64,000 nt of DNA from Bidens hawaiensis. Its lineage: Eukaryota; Streptophyta; Magnoliopsida; Asterales; Asteraceae. Below the pieces are notes generated by a model, which was not told where the DNA came from, made no database searches, and was given only the letters and a program-made list of their open reading frames with translations. Of this stretch, positions 46,147 through 58,436 are shown piece by piece. Numbering within the stretch: the stretch's first letter is position 1; each line of letters opens with the position of its first letter. The DNA lies in the NCBI GenBank assembly GCA_021521415.1, contig JAIQDT010000168.1, forward strand, positions 1,372,501 through 1,436,500, read 5' to 3'. The position numbers and the translations under genes are program-made.

Positions 46147-49100
46147 TCAACTCAGATGAGGTCTGACTGAGGATATATGCTTAGTGTGTGTCTCTATTTG
46201 CTAATTGACTATTCTTGATTGAGGACACATACATTGAATGTTGAGTGAATATGTATTGAATATGTTTTGCATATGTTGCTTGTTTGATGTTAACTGATAT
46301 GTGTTTATGTGATTATCTGTGCAACTTAGGTATCATTGATGCTTATGTTTGATTATCAGTTAACTGTTTTGATGTTATGATAAGTAGTTTGAATTGTCTA
46401 TGATAATAAAATGCTTATTTGATGTCATGAGTGATTATTTGTTTATGATTGCTTGAATATGTGTGTTATCTGATCATCTTGATGTTATTAGGATAGGATA
46501 GACTATGAATGTTAGAAATATCTGCTTGTTTTATTGATGTTAAGAATGATTAAGATTTGAATATGTTGCAACTGTTTGTGTCAAAATGAGTTTTATGTCA
46601 AAATTAAATGATAAAATGAATTTTCTAATGAATTTTGCATAATCACTTTATTTTGGTAGAAACATGAGCAAGTTGTTAATAGTGTAGAGATATGATAATA
46701 CTATTTAGTTCAAGTTTTGAAGAAGCTTAAAAGGATTTTCAATGAAAAATCTCAAGAGTTACTTTTGCTGAGAATTATGTCATTTGCACAAGTTGGAAAG
46801 GCATATAATTTTATATGTTGGTCATGCCATCTGTTTTCAGACTGACTGGATAGCCATTAACCTGGAAAACTGAAGGCATTTGGGGCAATCTGTAACTTGT
46901 TTTCTATTCATTCACTTAAAACTATGTCAATAATTCTGATTTGAAAGGACATATACTCTCATATATGTTTGGTCCTGTTGACCACTTGTGGTCAAACAGG
47001 ACAGCCATTTACCAGTCAAGCGGAAGATATTGGGGTGTCTAAATTTAAAACTGTTTAAATATGGGAAATGATAGTACATTGACTACTTAGCCAATCATAT
47101 GGATTTATTAGGCTAAAAGGAGTCTTAGTACAATCATTGACATGTATGGTTGATTTCTCATGATATGTAAAATCTAAGGTGATATAAACATAAAGAAACT
47201 GCTTTGATTTATGTGGAGTTACATTGTTGTCTATGCATGTTCCTAGATAAAAACATTTTCAAATGATAGGCAGAAAATTGATTATCCAGTCATAAACAAG
47301 CCTGTTGGTTTTTGGTTACCTAAATTGAAACATCTTTTATAGAATGACAAAGAACAGCTGTGAACTAATTTAATTTCACATATTAAGTCAACCAATAGTT
47401 GATCTATATTCACAAATTTTTATTGAGAAAATACAAACATGAGGGTTAATAATAGAACTACAAGGGTGGAGGCAATAATATAAGTCCTTTAAACATCCTG
47501 AATGAAAGGCCTGTTTATCTAAACTGTAAGTCCAATGTTCAACCTCAAATATGTTTGTCAATTTGAAAAGAAAAATCAAATAAATAAGTTATGTCATTAA
47601 AAGTTTTTAACCAAAACCAGGGGGTCAAAGTCAAATTGGTGTGATCTAGAGAAAGCCAAATAAGCCTTGAGGATAGATAAGGAGCACCAGAACACAACAT
47701 GTGTCATCCATTAAATTCTCTGCAACTTAATTGAAACTTAATCATACAACCAAAGAAATGAAAATCATTTTAAGTCTAGACCTGCTGTTGACCTGTCTTT
47801 GTAGTCATAATAATGCTGAGGATGAAGTATTGAAAAAGCTACTTAGTAAATATGATCCCATTATTGAGAACTTTTCAGTTTATGAAAGAAATTATTTTGA
47901 ATTGCAACATAACTGAAATTTGATTTCTAAATGCACAATTTGCTCTTAAACTATGATCTGTAATGATACATAACTAACAAATGTCTTTGACAACTGGTTT
48001 AAGTAAAAAAGGGTTGCATTTTTGCTGTTAATAGGTTGAATATGTAGGTTCGGGTGAGGTTTGATGTTCTCTAACCTTTCCGGGCACAAAACAGTTGAAT
48101 ATAATTGAATATGTATTTTCGGGTAAGGTTCAATGTTTTATAACCTTTCCGAGTACACTTAGATACTTTTATCTAAGTTTACTATTTTCGGGCATGCTTT
48201 GAAGTATTTGATACGTTTCGGGTAGAGTCACTATTCTAGTCACTTTCCAAGCAAGCCTGATTGTTTATAATTGAATACGTTTTTCGGGTAAGGTTTGATG
48301 CTTCATAACCTTTCTGGGCACACTTAGATGTTCTTATCTAAGTTTGTCTTCTTCGGGTATGATTTGATGTTTTGAAGTTTCTCGGGTAGACTAAACTGTT
48401 TAGTTTAATTCCCGGGCATATCTGATGTTTAAATATGATTATCCTAGCAAGCTTAGTGCTAACATAGGATTTTTGGGCAAGCTTTGAAATTTTAGACTAG
48501 AGCACACTTAGGTGTTTTATGTTTAATTCCGAGCATGCTATGTGTTATTTATGATTATGATTTCTTTGAAATTACAAGTGTTTTCGGCAGACTTTGTCTT
48601 CCAGGCACACTTTATATTTCGGGTACACTATTGTTCCCTCAATATACTTGGTAATTTCAAAATTTGACTTTCCGAGTACATTGTCTGCTAGATATCATTT
48701 CGGGCACACTTTATACTTTACGAAGGTTATTCGGGTATAATTTGCATAAGAAGGTTGTTCGGACACACTATACATTAGGATGGTTGCTCGGGCACACTAT
48801 GCATCAAAGTATACTTGATTGAATATGTTTCTTATTCTGATAGGGTTTATGCTAGATTAAGTTATTTAATTTATATTTGAGAAATTTATATGGGTATCTT
48901 AATCGATTCCTAGCAAAGATGCTTATTTGATGTTTTATACTTGATTATTTGCCTTGTGATTAAGTTCGCAAGAAATCAGGTCTTTCGGGTAAGCTTTCTT
49001 CATCATCACTTGACTTTAAATTATTTAACTTAACCAAGCAAGGATTGTAAGTGGAAGATACCGGGTAAACTTTGTCAATTTATAATGAAAATATTTCCGG

Positions 49101-49216
49101 GCAAATTTTAACCTTTTTAATTTTATCGGGTAAGGTTTTAAATGGATAACATTATTATGTTTGACAGCTAATAACACACTACAAGACAAATGCATTTAAA
49201 ACCCACTTTCAAAAGG
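46147..49216 (+). other. E2 non-coding spacer between pol and xORF unit
   Basis: 3 kb without coding potential. The first part (46150-47900) is AT-rich with TTGATGTTA/GAATATG-like words. From about 48040 to 49140 it carries many TTCGGGTAAGGTT, TTCGGGCA and GCACACTT words at 40-80 bp spacing, the same words that characterise the LTR of this family. Confidence 0.8.
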
Positions 49217-49253
49217 TATATAAGAGGGAGTTAGGGATATTTTAAACATTATT

Positions 49254-49287
<34 letters not shown>

Positions 49288-49289
49288 CT
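49217..49289 (+). promoter_or_regulatory. Candidate internal promoter of the E2 xORF
   Basis: TATATAAG at 49217-49224 is followed by a C run and a (CT)n tract (49253-49287) about 30-70 nt downstream, like a plant TATA box with Y patch. It lies 400 nt upstream of the xORF ATG. Its position relative to the xORF and to a following intron-like interval matches E4 (13789). Transcription from it is inferred only. Confidence 0.5.
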
Positions 49290-49388
49290 TCCACTGCAAC
49301 TACTTACCCTCAAAGAAACCTAAACCGACTTATCATATTCGTTTCTAATCCAAACCCTAACTTTAATCAACCCCCTAATTCCGACTCG

Positions 49389-49615
49389 GTAAGCAATAAT
49401 AATGTGTTTTCCGATCACGATTAGACTATAATGGGCTTCGATTATGTATTTATATGCTAACACTCTGTTTTTGTGTTTAGGTTATAAACTTGTCCAAGTA
49501 CAGGTTCTTAATGATTTTTTCTCTTTTTCTTCTTTATTTTTATAACTTGAAATTACTTAAAGTAGTGAACTTTATGACTAATTTCACTTTGAATATGTTT
49601 GATTATGTTTTTTAG
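49389..49615 (+). other. Candidate leader intron of the E2 xORF
   Basis: The 5' splice-like GACTCG|GTAAGC is at 49388/49389. The 3' splice-like TTATGTTTTTTAG ends at 49615, 2 nt before the xORF ATG. An alternative 3' site (TTTGTGTTTAG) ends near 49481. The interval is T-rich and non-coding. Confidence 0.45.
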
Positions 49616-49617
49616 AC

Positions 49618-50099
49618 ATGGCGAATAATGATCAACAGAAGTATCCATTTGAACAGAAGCACAATATGTGCGCCATGCTGCAGATTTCTCCTGATAATGA
49701 GGAGGTGGCGATGATGATAACTTGGCTGTTAAGATCAAATGTTCGTTTTGCCTTTTGCGAGCGCCCAGTCATCTATAGGAATCATTCACTTGATTTCTGG
49801 CGCTCAACAAGACTTTATGATGACATAAATGGTAGAAGGATTGAAGATACAGTGGCACGTTAAGACATCCGAATCACAGAACAAATGATCAGAAGATGCT
49901 TGCAATTACACGATGACGACCACAATCACATCAACTTCAATATTGATCACCTGCTGAGAATCTTTGAACAGACTATGGCATACCAGGGGACAGTACATGA
50001 TGGTCAATTTTAGAAGGGAATGTTCCCTTTGACATACAGATTTCTGATTCACCATGTGGTTCAAGGATTTGCTCCGAGGAAAGGGTCATGGACTCTAAT
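49618..50099 (+). pseudogene. Extra ORF of E2, N-terminal part
   Basis: ATG at 49618 (MANNDQQKYPFEQKHNMCAML). The frame continues through TAA at 49861 and TAG at 50011 (both likely former Gln codons) to WTLI at 50099. Shared features are LDFWRSTRLYDDING (compare FWNTAQYVET of E4), TEQMIRRCLQL, and GMFPLTYRFLIHHVVQGFAPRKGSWTL, the last closely matching E1 (FHNLYRFLIHHIVQGFTPRRGSWTL). It is cut by the Tekay A LTR at 50100. The rest must lie right of the Tekay block, outside the window. Confidence 0.82.
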
Positions 50100-53000
50100 T
50101 GTTACACCCCGTAACCGCAGCGGAAACGTAAACGGGATGCAACAGACGCATCTGATATCAACAGCATTGCTTATAAAGAAAACACCACTACATTAATTTA
50201 CATCTCAATACATTGTTCCGAGTTTCGTTATCATCTAGGCGTTAACACATAAGTTTTACCGATAATACGTTAACATATTCAACACAAAATAAAGATCACT
50301 AAGCCTCCACAAAAGCACGCATCATCAAGCATGTATCAATTATTCCAGTTTGGGAGTACCTAGAAAGCATGTAAAGAAAATGGGTCAACTACGAATAGTT
50401 GGTGAGTTTCACTAATTTAAATAAACCATGACAAATCATTATAGTAATCATATATTAGCGATGAAATTATGCTGAGCCTACAAGTGAAACCTCTGTTAAC
50501 CCAGAGACACATCCAATAACCTCTGGGGACACTGTTAACCCAGAAACACATTTAATAACCTCTAGGGACACTGTTAACCCAGAAACACATTTAATACCCT
50601 CTGGGGACACTGTTAACCCAGAAACCCATTTAATAACCTCTGGGGACACTGTTAACCCAGAACACTGTTTCGGGCCTTACACTGTTAGCAACTCAGACAA
50701 TTACCATCTTAATACATTACCGTACGATTCCCGTACAATAAACATTATATAAATACATTCATTTCCATGCGATCAGCATGTACTTAAACATTTTGATAGA
50801 AACATTCTTTCCGCCCCGGGAAAATATTTAAAACAGTTCAGTAAAAAGGGGCTCGTGAAACTCACCTTCTCGTGAGTCAGTATGTAGTACAGTGAACAGC
50901 TATGAGCCTGAATCTGTAATATGATACCTAAGTCGTTACTATACAATTTCCATAAATTAAATCTGTGTCAACCGGTACATCTGGGGACACTGTTAACCCA
51001 GTACTGTACTCGATCCGGGGACAATGTTAACCCAGAGACACTTCTCAGGACTCAGATTGTGATATTTCTTAGAGTTTAACCGTCAAAATTATTATTATTA
51101 TGTTTTCCCCGTTTTGCGTGCCTAACACGGTTATCCGTTTTTATGTTTCAAAAATGAGTTTGGTCACACACGACCCGAAAATAGTGTTTGACTGATATTT
51201 TAGTTAAAACCGTGAATTTAGAGCTCGGTTTAGACGCCCCGTTTGGCCGCGGGACCCGTTTCCGTCTTTAGGGTGCCAGAAACTGTTATTTTGGATAAAA
51301 ATACCCAAATCATCCGAATTATTTTCGGATGATTTATTTTTACTTGATTAACTTAGTTTCATGAAAATAGTTCATTTTTAAGGTTTTTATACACCAGTCA
51401 GCTCGCTTAGGCGAACTTTGCCGGTTTACGCGTTTTAAGCTTTAAAAGTTTGTTTTTATGTTCTTTTTAGCACAAATAATTATCCGTTTAGTCTCGGATC
51501 TTGAAATTTTGCACAAATCACTTTTTGACAGTAAGGAATTTTATAAAAATATTTCCAGAATTAATTTTTATATTTAACATTTATTTATCTATTTTTAAAC
51601 GTCATTTAAACACCAAATATATCGAAAATACCAAACGACCTTAGAAAAATCCCAAATTTTTCTGGGATGACCCCTTTCATCCACATAGTTCCCTGTAATT
51701 TTTCCAGAACCAAAATCTCATTTTTCATGCCATTTTCACCAAAACCGAGCTAGAAAACCCTAGAACTCGTTTTACCGAAAAGCCTACTTAGACTTCTCCA
51801 ACGGATCTGAAATTTTGTGTGTGACTTTTATATGTTATAAAAAGCTTATCTGGAATTTTCCAGAATTTTTCATGATGTTTAACTATTTTTCATCATTTTT
51901 AGCCAAAACCGAGCATTAAATTCACCAAATATTCATCCCTTGTCCAAAAATTACCAAATTTTCACAGATCTCATATTTTCATGTGTAGATCATCTCTGTG
52001 AAATTTCATGACCCAACTCTAAGTCTATCACAATCTGTCCAAATCATATAAATCATACGAAAAACCGAACTACCTTGTGTTTCTAGCTTTAAACCGCGAG
52101 GATCTCGCTTTCTAGCCTTTGCTAGCAACTAGATACAACACCTACAAGCACAACACCACACCAAGCAAGTTACACCCATAATCAAGCCATTTCTTTCATG
52201 GTTTCGGTTATGATAAAGAAACAAAGATTTTAACCGTAAAAATTCGTTTTTGACTCTTTTAACTCCTTTCTTAGACCAAGATCCCTTGTATAACTTGTAT
52301 ACATCACTTGATCATGCAAGAATCGGTTTCATCTCTGGCTTTCACCCATTTTTCACTTGAAACTTCATTTTCTTGCAATAACTCAAGATTATGGAATAAA
52401 AATCAAGATTCAACCATTACAACATGTTTTTACCTTGTGGTTTCTTGTTTAAAATCAAGGTTTTGGCTGAGATTTGAAGAGAGGGAAAGGTTTGGAGCTT
52501 GAATGTATGAAGAAAAAAGAAAATAAAAGGCTAAGGGGGAAAACCCCTAGCCGATCGGAACTATTAAGGAGTGGGGTGGGGCCCACTCCTTCATTCTTGG
52601 CCACACATTCGGATTACGCAATCTGGATAATGTTGTGGATAATCTGGTTCAGTTCGTTTTTCGGTTAAATGCTTAATTCGGCTTAAAACGAGGCTAAAAC
52701 GGTCGTATTTCGGCTTAAAAATGAAATTTATATAAAACCGATTTAAAAACTTTAAAAACGTAAACCATGACATTTATTGACTTAAAACATCGTATTATTA
52801 ATAACTGCACATCTTTTTCGGCTTGCTTGATCATCTCTTGCTTGGTTTGGTATTAAAGGTTTCGTTTAACGTACCGACGTACCATTAAATCGAAATTCTT
52901 TTTCCGTGCTATAATTCACTTATCCTGAAGCTTTAATGCTTCGTAAACATTACTAAACATCATATATTTCATCTATAACGTAATCCCCGATTCGTTCGGG

Positions 53001-53183
53001 TTTCAATAACCGTTCATCGGTTAATCGTAATTCCAATACGATTAGCCGTATGATCGAGTATAATTCGTACTGTGAATCATTCATACTCGTATAAATTCAT
53101 TATAATTCATATATTCCATATTAAATAACACATAAATGGTATATACCGGCTAGGGTATACCTGAATTTGCCGGAATCGTTACA
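50100..53183 (-). repeat. Tekay A 3' LTR
   Basis: 3084 bp, TGTTACACCCCG...AATCGTTACA as read on the plus strand. It is the reverse-complement relative of the solo LTR at 2379-5484 and of 58437-60580. It carries a private 39 bp tandem array (50489-50664). The ORFs within it have no recognisable product. Confidence 0.93.
50489..50664. repeat. 39 bp tandem array in the Tekay A LTR
   Basis: Units start at 50519, 50558 and 50597 with an exact 39 bp period. A shortened first unit is at 50489 and a partial last unit at 50636. Each unit contains GGGGACACTGTTAACCCAGA. The 13-residue periodic ORF on the minus strand is a by-product of the period being a multiple of three. Confidence 0.95.
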
Positions 53184-53197
53184 TTCTCCCCCCGTAA
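53184..53197 (-). other. Polypurine tract of Tekay A
   Basis: Plus-strand TTCTCCCCCCGTAA, i.e. ACGGGGGGAGAA on the element strand, directly next to the LTR end. Confidence 0.85.
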
Positions 53198-53282
53198 CAA
53201 AAATTTCGTCCTCGAAATTTTACGCGTCGATTACTTCCTTTTGAGGAAACAGGTAGGGGTATTTCTTTCGAAATTCGTCTTT

Positions 53283-56200
53283 TCATTCCCAAGTATATTC
53301 TGGGCCTCGTTGCGAATTCCATCTAACTTTGACCAACGAAATTTTATTGTGTCTAAGTTGTTTGATTTTCCCGTCTACAATTTCTATGGGTTCCTCTACG
53401 AAATTAAGCTTATCGTTTAATTGGACACCCTCTAGTGGTAACACCGATGTCTCATCCGACAGACACCTTTTCAAATTCGATACGTGAAACACGTTGTGAA
53501 CTGCACTTAATTCATCGGGTAGTTCAAATCGGTAAGCTACGGGACCGATTTTTGCAGTAATATCGAATGGTCCAATATATCTCGGGGCTAACTTCCTCGC
53601 CTTGCCAAATCTAACCACACCCTTCCACGGTGATACTTTCAAATACACCTTATCACCTTTCTCAAATGACAACGGTTTTCTACGGGTATCGGCATAACTC
53701 TTCTGCCGATCCCGCGCGGCCTTCAGATTGTTCCTAATTTCAAGGATTTTGCTGGTCGTTTCCTGGACCAGGTCTGATCTAATAACCTGTGTGTCACCCA
53801 CTTCAGTCCAGCAGAGTGGTGATCGGCACTTCCGCCCGTACAATGCTTCGTAAGGTGCTGCCTTTATGCTGCTATGGTAACTGTTATTATAGGAAAATTC
53901 AACGAGGGGGAGATGTTGATCCCAATTTCCCTTAAAATCCAGTACACATGCACGAAGCAAGTCCTCCAGGGTTTGGATGGTCCTCTCAGACTGACCATCG
54001 GTCTGAGGGTGGTAAGTTGTGCTTAGATCAATACGCGTTCCCAACGCTTCTTGGACAGCTTGCCAAAGATTGGAGGTGAAATGGCTATCTCGATCGGAGA
54101 TGATTGAAATGGGTATCCCATGTCGCGACACAATCTCATTTATATAAATCTGCGCAAGTTTCTCAGTGTTATAATTATTTCTAATCGGAATAAAATGTGC
54201 CGATTTGGTTAATCGATCCACGATTACCCAAATTGCATCATGTCCACGGGACGTCTTAGGGAGATGTGTCACAAAATCCATCGTGATTTGCTCCCATTTC
54301 CATTCGGGAATTTCCGGTTGTTGTAACATTCCCGAGGGTTTCTGATGCTCCGCCTTAACTCTCGCACACGTCGTACACTTACCGACGTATGTGGCTATAT
54401 CCTTTTTCATACCCGGCCACCAGTAGAATTCCTTCACATCCTTGTACATCTTATCCGATCCCGGATGTATGGATTATTTCGATCTATGCGCTTCGTCCAT
54501 GATTAATTCACGAAGGTCATGGAGGGTCGGGATCCAAATCCGATTTTTGAAATAGAGAATTTCGTCCTCACGCTGTTCGAAATTCTTCTCATTGCCGTAA
54601 AGTCCCTCATTTTCCATTTGTTCCTCTTTCAACGCCTCACGTTGAGCGACTCGAGTCAAATCCGAAAGGTTCGACTGGACAATCATCCCCAGCGCTCGCA
54701 CACGCAATGGTTTAACTCGATCTTTCCTACTCAAGGCATCGGCTACGACCTTAGCCTTGCCGGGGTGATAACGGATGTCACAGTCATAGTCGCTTAACAA
54801 CTCGACCCATCTTCGTTGCCTCATATTCAGTTCTTTCTGATCGAATATGTGTTGCAAACTTTTATGATCGGTGAAGATGGTGCACTTTGTACCGTAGAGA
54901 TAATGTCTCCAGATTTTAAGTGCGAAGATAACCGCTCCCAGTTCTAAGTCATGAGTAGTGTAATTTTTCTCGTGTACTTTTAACTGTCGGGAAGCATAGG
55001 CTATGACCTTATTATTCTGCATCAACACGCATCCTAACCCTCTACAGGATGCGTCACAATACACGACAAAACCATCGTCTCCATCGGGGAGACTTAAGAT
55101 CGGCGCATGGCACAATCTTTGTTTTAGCGTTTGAAATGCCGTTTCCTGCTCTTCACCGCATTCATACTTTCGATCCTTTTGGGTCAGGAGGGTTAAAGGT
55201 TGGGCGATGCTGGAAAAGTTCTCTATAAATCGACGATAGTATCCAGCTAAGCCTAAGAATTGGCGGATTTCCTTTGGAGATTTAGGTGCTTGCCAATTCT
55301 TAATTGCTTCCACCTTACTCGGATCAACGTGTATTCCTTGATGGTTTATAACGTGACCAAGGAATTGCACTTCTTGTAACCAGAAGTTACACTTGGAGAA
55401 TTTTGCATATAACTTCTCCTGATTAAGTAGCTCTAAAATTAATCTTAAGTGTTGCTCGTGCTCTTCTTTACTCTTCGAGTATATCAAAATATCGTTAATA
55501 AACACGATGACGAATTTGTCGAGGTAGGGTTTACAGACTCGATTCATGAGATCCATGAACACTGCTGGCGCATTTGTTAGCCCGAAAGGCATAACTAAGA
55601 ACTCGTAATGGCCGTAGCGAGTCCGGAATGCGGTTTTTGGGATATCCTCCTCCTGAATTCTAACCTGATGGTATCCCGATCTAAGATCAATTTTTGAGAA
55701 GTAGCTCGCACATTGCAGTTGGTCGAATAGGTCATCAATTCGGGGAAGAGGATACCTATTTTTGATTGTTAACTTGTTCAACTCCCTGTAATCAATGCAC
55801 ATTCTAAGGCTCCCGTCCTTCTTTTTCACGAATAGTACAGGTGCACCCCACGGGGAATAACTAGGACGTATAAATCCTTTATCCAACAATTCTTGCAACT
55901 GGTTGGATAATTCTTGCATCTCTGATGGTGCAAGTCGGTAGGGTGCCTTAGCAACTGGGCCAGCTTGAGGTAATAGATCGATTCTGAATTCGACCTGTCG
56001 GGTTGGCGGTAATCCAGGAAGTTCCTCTGGGAAAACTTGTGGAAATTCGCGTACCACTAGGATATCATCCACCCGTTTCTCCTCAGAATCAGTGGCCGTC
56101 AAGCTTGCTAGATACGCCACGCATCCCTGGCGTATATATTTTAACACCTTGAGGTGGGATAGAAATGGTATCATGGTGCCTGACTTTTCTCCTTGCACTA

Positions 56201-57302
56201 ATACCTCTTCGTCATCCGACACCCGGATCTTGACGATTTTCTTTTCACAGTTTATTTCTACTTTGTTACGTGCTAACCAATCCATTCCCACTATCACGTC
56301 AAAACTACCCAATTCTACCGGTAACAAGTCAATCGGAAGGGATTGATTGTTCAGAATAAAAGGGCAATTCCGAACTATTCGATTAACTATCATGGTTTTA
56401 CCGTTAGCGACTTCTACGGTATAAGGTTCTATGGTTTCACCAATTGGAAGGTTTGCTATCGATAGGAACTTAACGGAGACAAAACTTCTATCGGCGCCCG
56501 TATCAAATAATACAGAAGCGTAATGATCAGAGACGAGGAAGGTACCTGTCACTACGCTGGGGTCTTGGCGTGCCTCGCTCGCCCCCATCACGAATGCTCG
56601 GCCTCTTGCCGGATTGGACGACGACGCTTGACCCGCGGTTTGCCTCCCGTTTCCTCCCTGGTTCAGCTTCGGACAGTGCCTCTTGAAGTGATCCGTGCTG
56701 CCGCATTCATAGCAAGCACGGCTGGTGGTCGCCGTTTGGTTTCCTTGTTGGTTTTGTTGTCGGGCTGGTTGGGTCCTAAATGGCTGCGCACGGATAGGTT
56801 GCGGTTGTCGGTTCAGAGTGTTCAGGTTTGTCCTACATCTCGATGCGTAGTGCCCTTCCCTGCCACACCGATGGCACACTACCACCCTGCACTCGCCACC
56901 ATGTTGGTAACCGCATTTCCCACACCTGGGAAACGTCCTTGTCTGCGGTTCTGGCCTTCCGCCTGAACTAGTCATGGCGTAGTTCTGGGCTGTGGGCCTA
57001 GCACGTTTATTTTGCTGCTTTTCCTGGATCCTATGGTCATGTGTACCCCGCTTTCCCCCAGCGGATTCTCCTGCCACCTTCAGTGACCCGCTCCTTACGA
57101 AATCATACGTGACGATACCAGCTTGCGTCACCGCCCCCTCATACGTCTGGTGTCCCCCAGAATTGACTATACTCCTTACAACTGGAGTTAGTCCCCAAAC
57201 ATAACGCTCAACCCTCTTCGACTCTGGGGTGACCAGCCATGGCACAAATCGCGATAACTCATTAAACCGGTTCGTGTAACCCAAATGGTCTGCCCCCTGC
57301 AT
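53283..57302 (-). pseudogene. gag-pol: Tekay A gag-pol
   Basis: Two large ORFs (942 and 388 codons) are separated by a single TAA at 54474, where element B has a Tyr codon. The first begins inside gag ([22 protein letters not shown]). It has zinc-binding motifs at about 127-156 ([26 protein letters not shown]) and 198-210 ([14 protein letters not shown]), then protease DTGA at 267, RT at about 440-640 and RNase H at about 735-870. The RT catalytic box is FIND (about 601-604) instead of FIDD, so the key Asp is lost. The second ORF holds integrase with all three catalytic residues (TMDFV, SDRD, QSERTIQ) and a chromodomain-like end. It stops early at TGA 53283, where B has CGA. Confidence 0.93.
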
Positions 57303-58046
57303 TTGTTAGCCCAAAAGGCATAATTAAGAACTCGTAATGGCCGTAGCGAGTCCGGAATGCAGTTTTTGGGGTATCCTCCTCCTGGATTCTAACCTGATGG
57401 TATCCCGATTTAAGATCTATTTTTGAAAAGTAGCTCGCACCTTGTAGTTGGTCGAACAGATCATCGATTCGGGGAAGAGGATACCTATTTTTGATTGTCA
57501 ACTTGTTCAATTCCCTGTAATCAATGCACATTCTAAGGCTCCCGTCCTTCTTTTTCACGAATAAAACAGGTGCACCCCACGGGGAATAACTGGGACGTAT
57601 AAATCCTTTATCCAACAATGCCTGCAACTGGTTGGATAATTCTTGCATCTCGGATGGTGCAATTCGGTAGGGCGCCTTAGCAACAGGGCCAGCCTGAGGT
57701 AACAGATCGATCCTGAATTCGACCTGTCGGGTTGGCGGTAATCCAGGAAGTTCCTCTGGAAAAACTTGTGGAAATTTGCGTACCACGGGAATATCGTCCA
57801 CCCGTTTTTCCTCAGAATCAGCGGCCGTCAGGCTCGCTAGATACGCCACACATCCCTGACGTATATATTTCAACACCTTGAGGTGGGATATAAATGGTAT
57901 CATGGTGCCGGATTTTTCTCCCTGCACTAATACCTCCTCGTCATCCGACACCCGGATCTTGACGGTTTTCTTTTCACAGTTTATTTCTACCCTGTTACGT
58001 GCCAACCAATCCATTCCCACTATCACGTCAAAACTACCCAATTCTA
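57301..58046 (-). pseudogene. Duplicated Tekay protease-RT fragment
   Basis: Minus strand, from [21 protein letters not shown] to [13 protein letters not shown] text. It is about 750 bp, colinear with 55573-56320 of Tekay A and very similar to it (a few percent difference by eye). On its left it is fused directly to A gag at 57300. On its right it is fused to a copia RT piece at 58046. It is neither the missing gag nor the 5' LTR, so this is a rearrangement junction. Confidence 0.9.
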
Positions 58047-58436
58047 TCTGTGCAATGGCACATTCGTCCACCAGTCAAACTACATCCAGAAGATGTTAGT
58101 TCGTTTCAATATGACTAAAAGGCCATCCATTTAGCGTACCTATGGTTCATCGATCGCTGGATTCACATAAAGATCCATACCGCCCTCAGAAATAAGGAGA
58201 AAAAGTACTTGGTCCAGAAGTACCATACTTAAACGCAATCGGTGCCCTTATGTATCTTGCAAATAACACGCGACCTGATATTGCATTCGCGGTACTTGTA
58301 CTAGCAAGATACAACTCGAATCCAACACGTAGACATTGGACTGGAATAAAACATATATTTTGATATCTTCGCGAGACACAAGACTTAGATCCACTTAAAG
58401 CAAGATCTCAAACAGGTCACGTTTTTACTTATGGTG
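58047..58436 (+). pseudogene. Copia RT/RNase H fragment
   Basis: Plus strand. [23 protein letters not shown] is at about 58058-58130, then after frame breaks [45 protein letters not shown] (about 58228-58360). This is the connection between copia RT and RNase H. It differs from the SIRE and E3 versions in this window, so it comes from another copia family. No LTR accompanies it. Confidence 0.88.

Larger units (their letters stand above)
29696..50099 (+). mobile_element. E2: Sirevirus-like Ty1/copia element with xORF (5' LTR to xORF break)
   Basis: 5' LTR, tRNA-Met primer site, gag, long coiled-coil gag extension, protease, integrase, RT, RNase H, a 3 kb non-coding spacer and the beginning of an xORF. 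The 3' part and 3' LTR lie beyond the Tekay insertions and are not in the window. The LTR is of the same family as the E1 3' LTR. E3 (32008-40084) is nested in gag. RT motif [12 protein letters not shown] and the gag extension place it in the SIRE lineage. Stops and frameshifts are fewer than in E4, but it is still defective. Confidence 0.87.
50100..57300 (-). mobile_element. Tekay A: Ty3/gypsy element, minus strand, 5' end lost
   Basis: 3' LTR (50100-53183), polypurine tract and gag-pol on the minus strand. RT, RNase H, integrase and chromodomain sequences are of the Tekay branch (VEEPIEI...[15 protein letters not shown]). The gag N-terminus and the 5' LTR are missing. At 57300 the gag coding is joined to a duplicated protease-RT segment. 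The insertion site is in the E2 xORF (left flank CTAAT). Confidence 0.92.

Noticed and set aside
46147..48030. Possible separate gene between E2 pol and xORF
   Set aside because: Only short unrelated ORFs, AT-rich, no conserved motif; treated as retrotransposon spacer.
50467..50649. Minus-strand ORF with a 13-residue repeat
   Set aside because: Produced by the 39 bp tandem array in the Tekay LTR (period divisible by three). No start context or relatives.
56523..57204. Plus-strand ORFs of 147 and 70 codons
   Set aside because: Antisense to Tekay A gag; the open frames follow from its GC-rich codon use.
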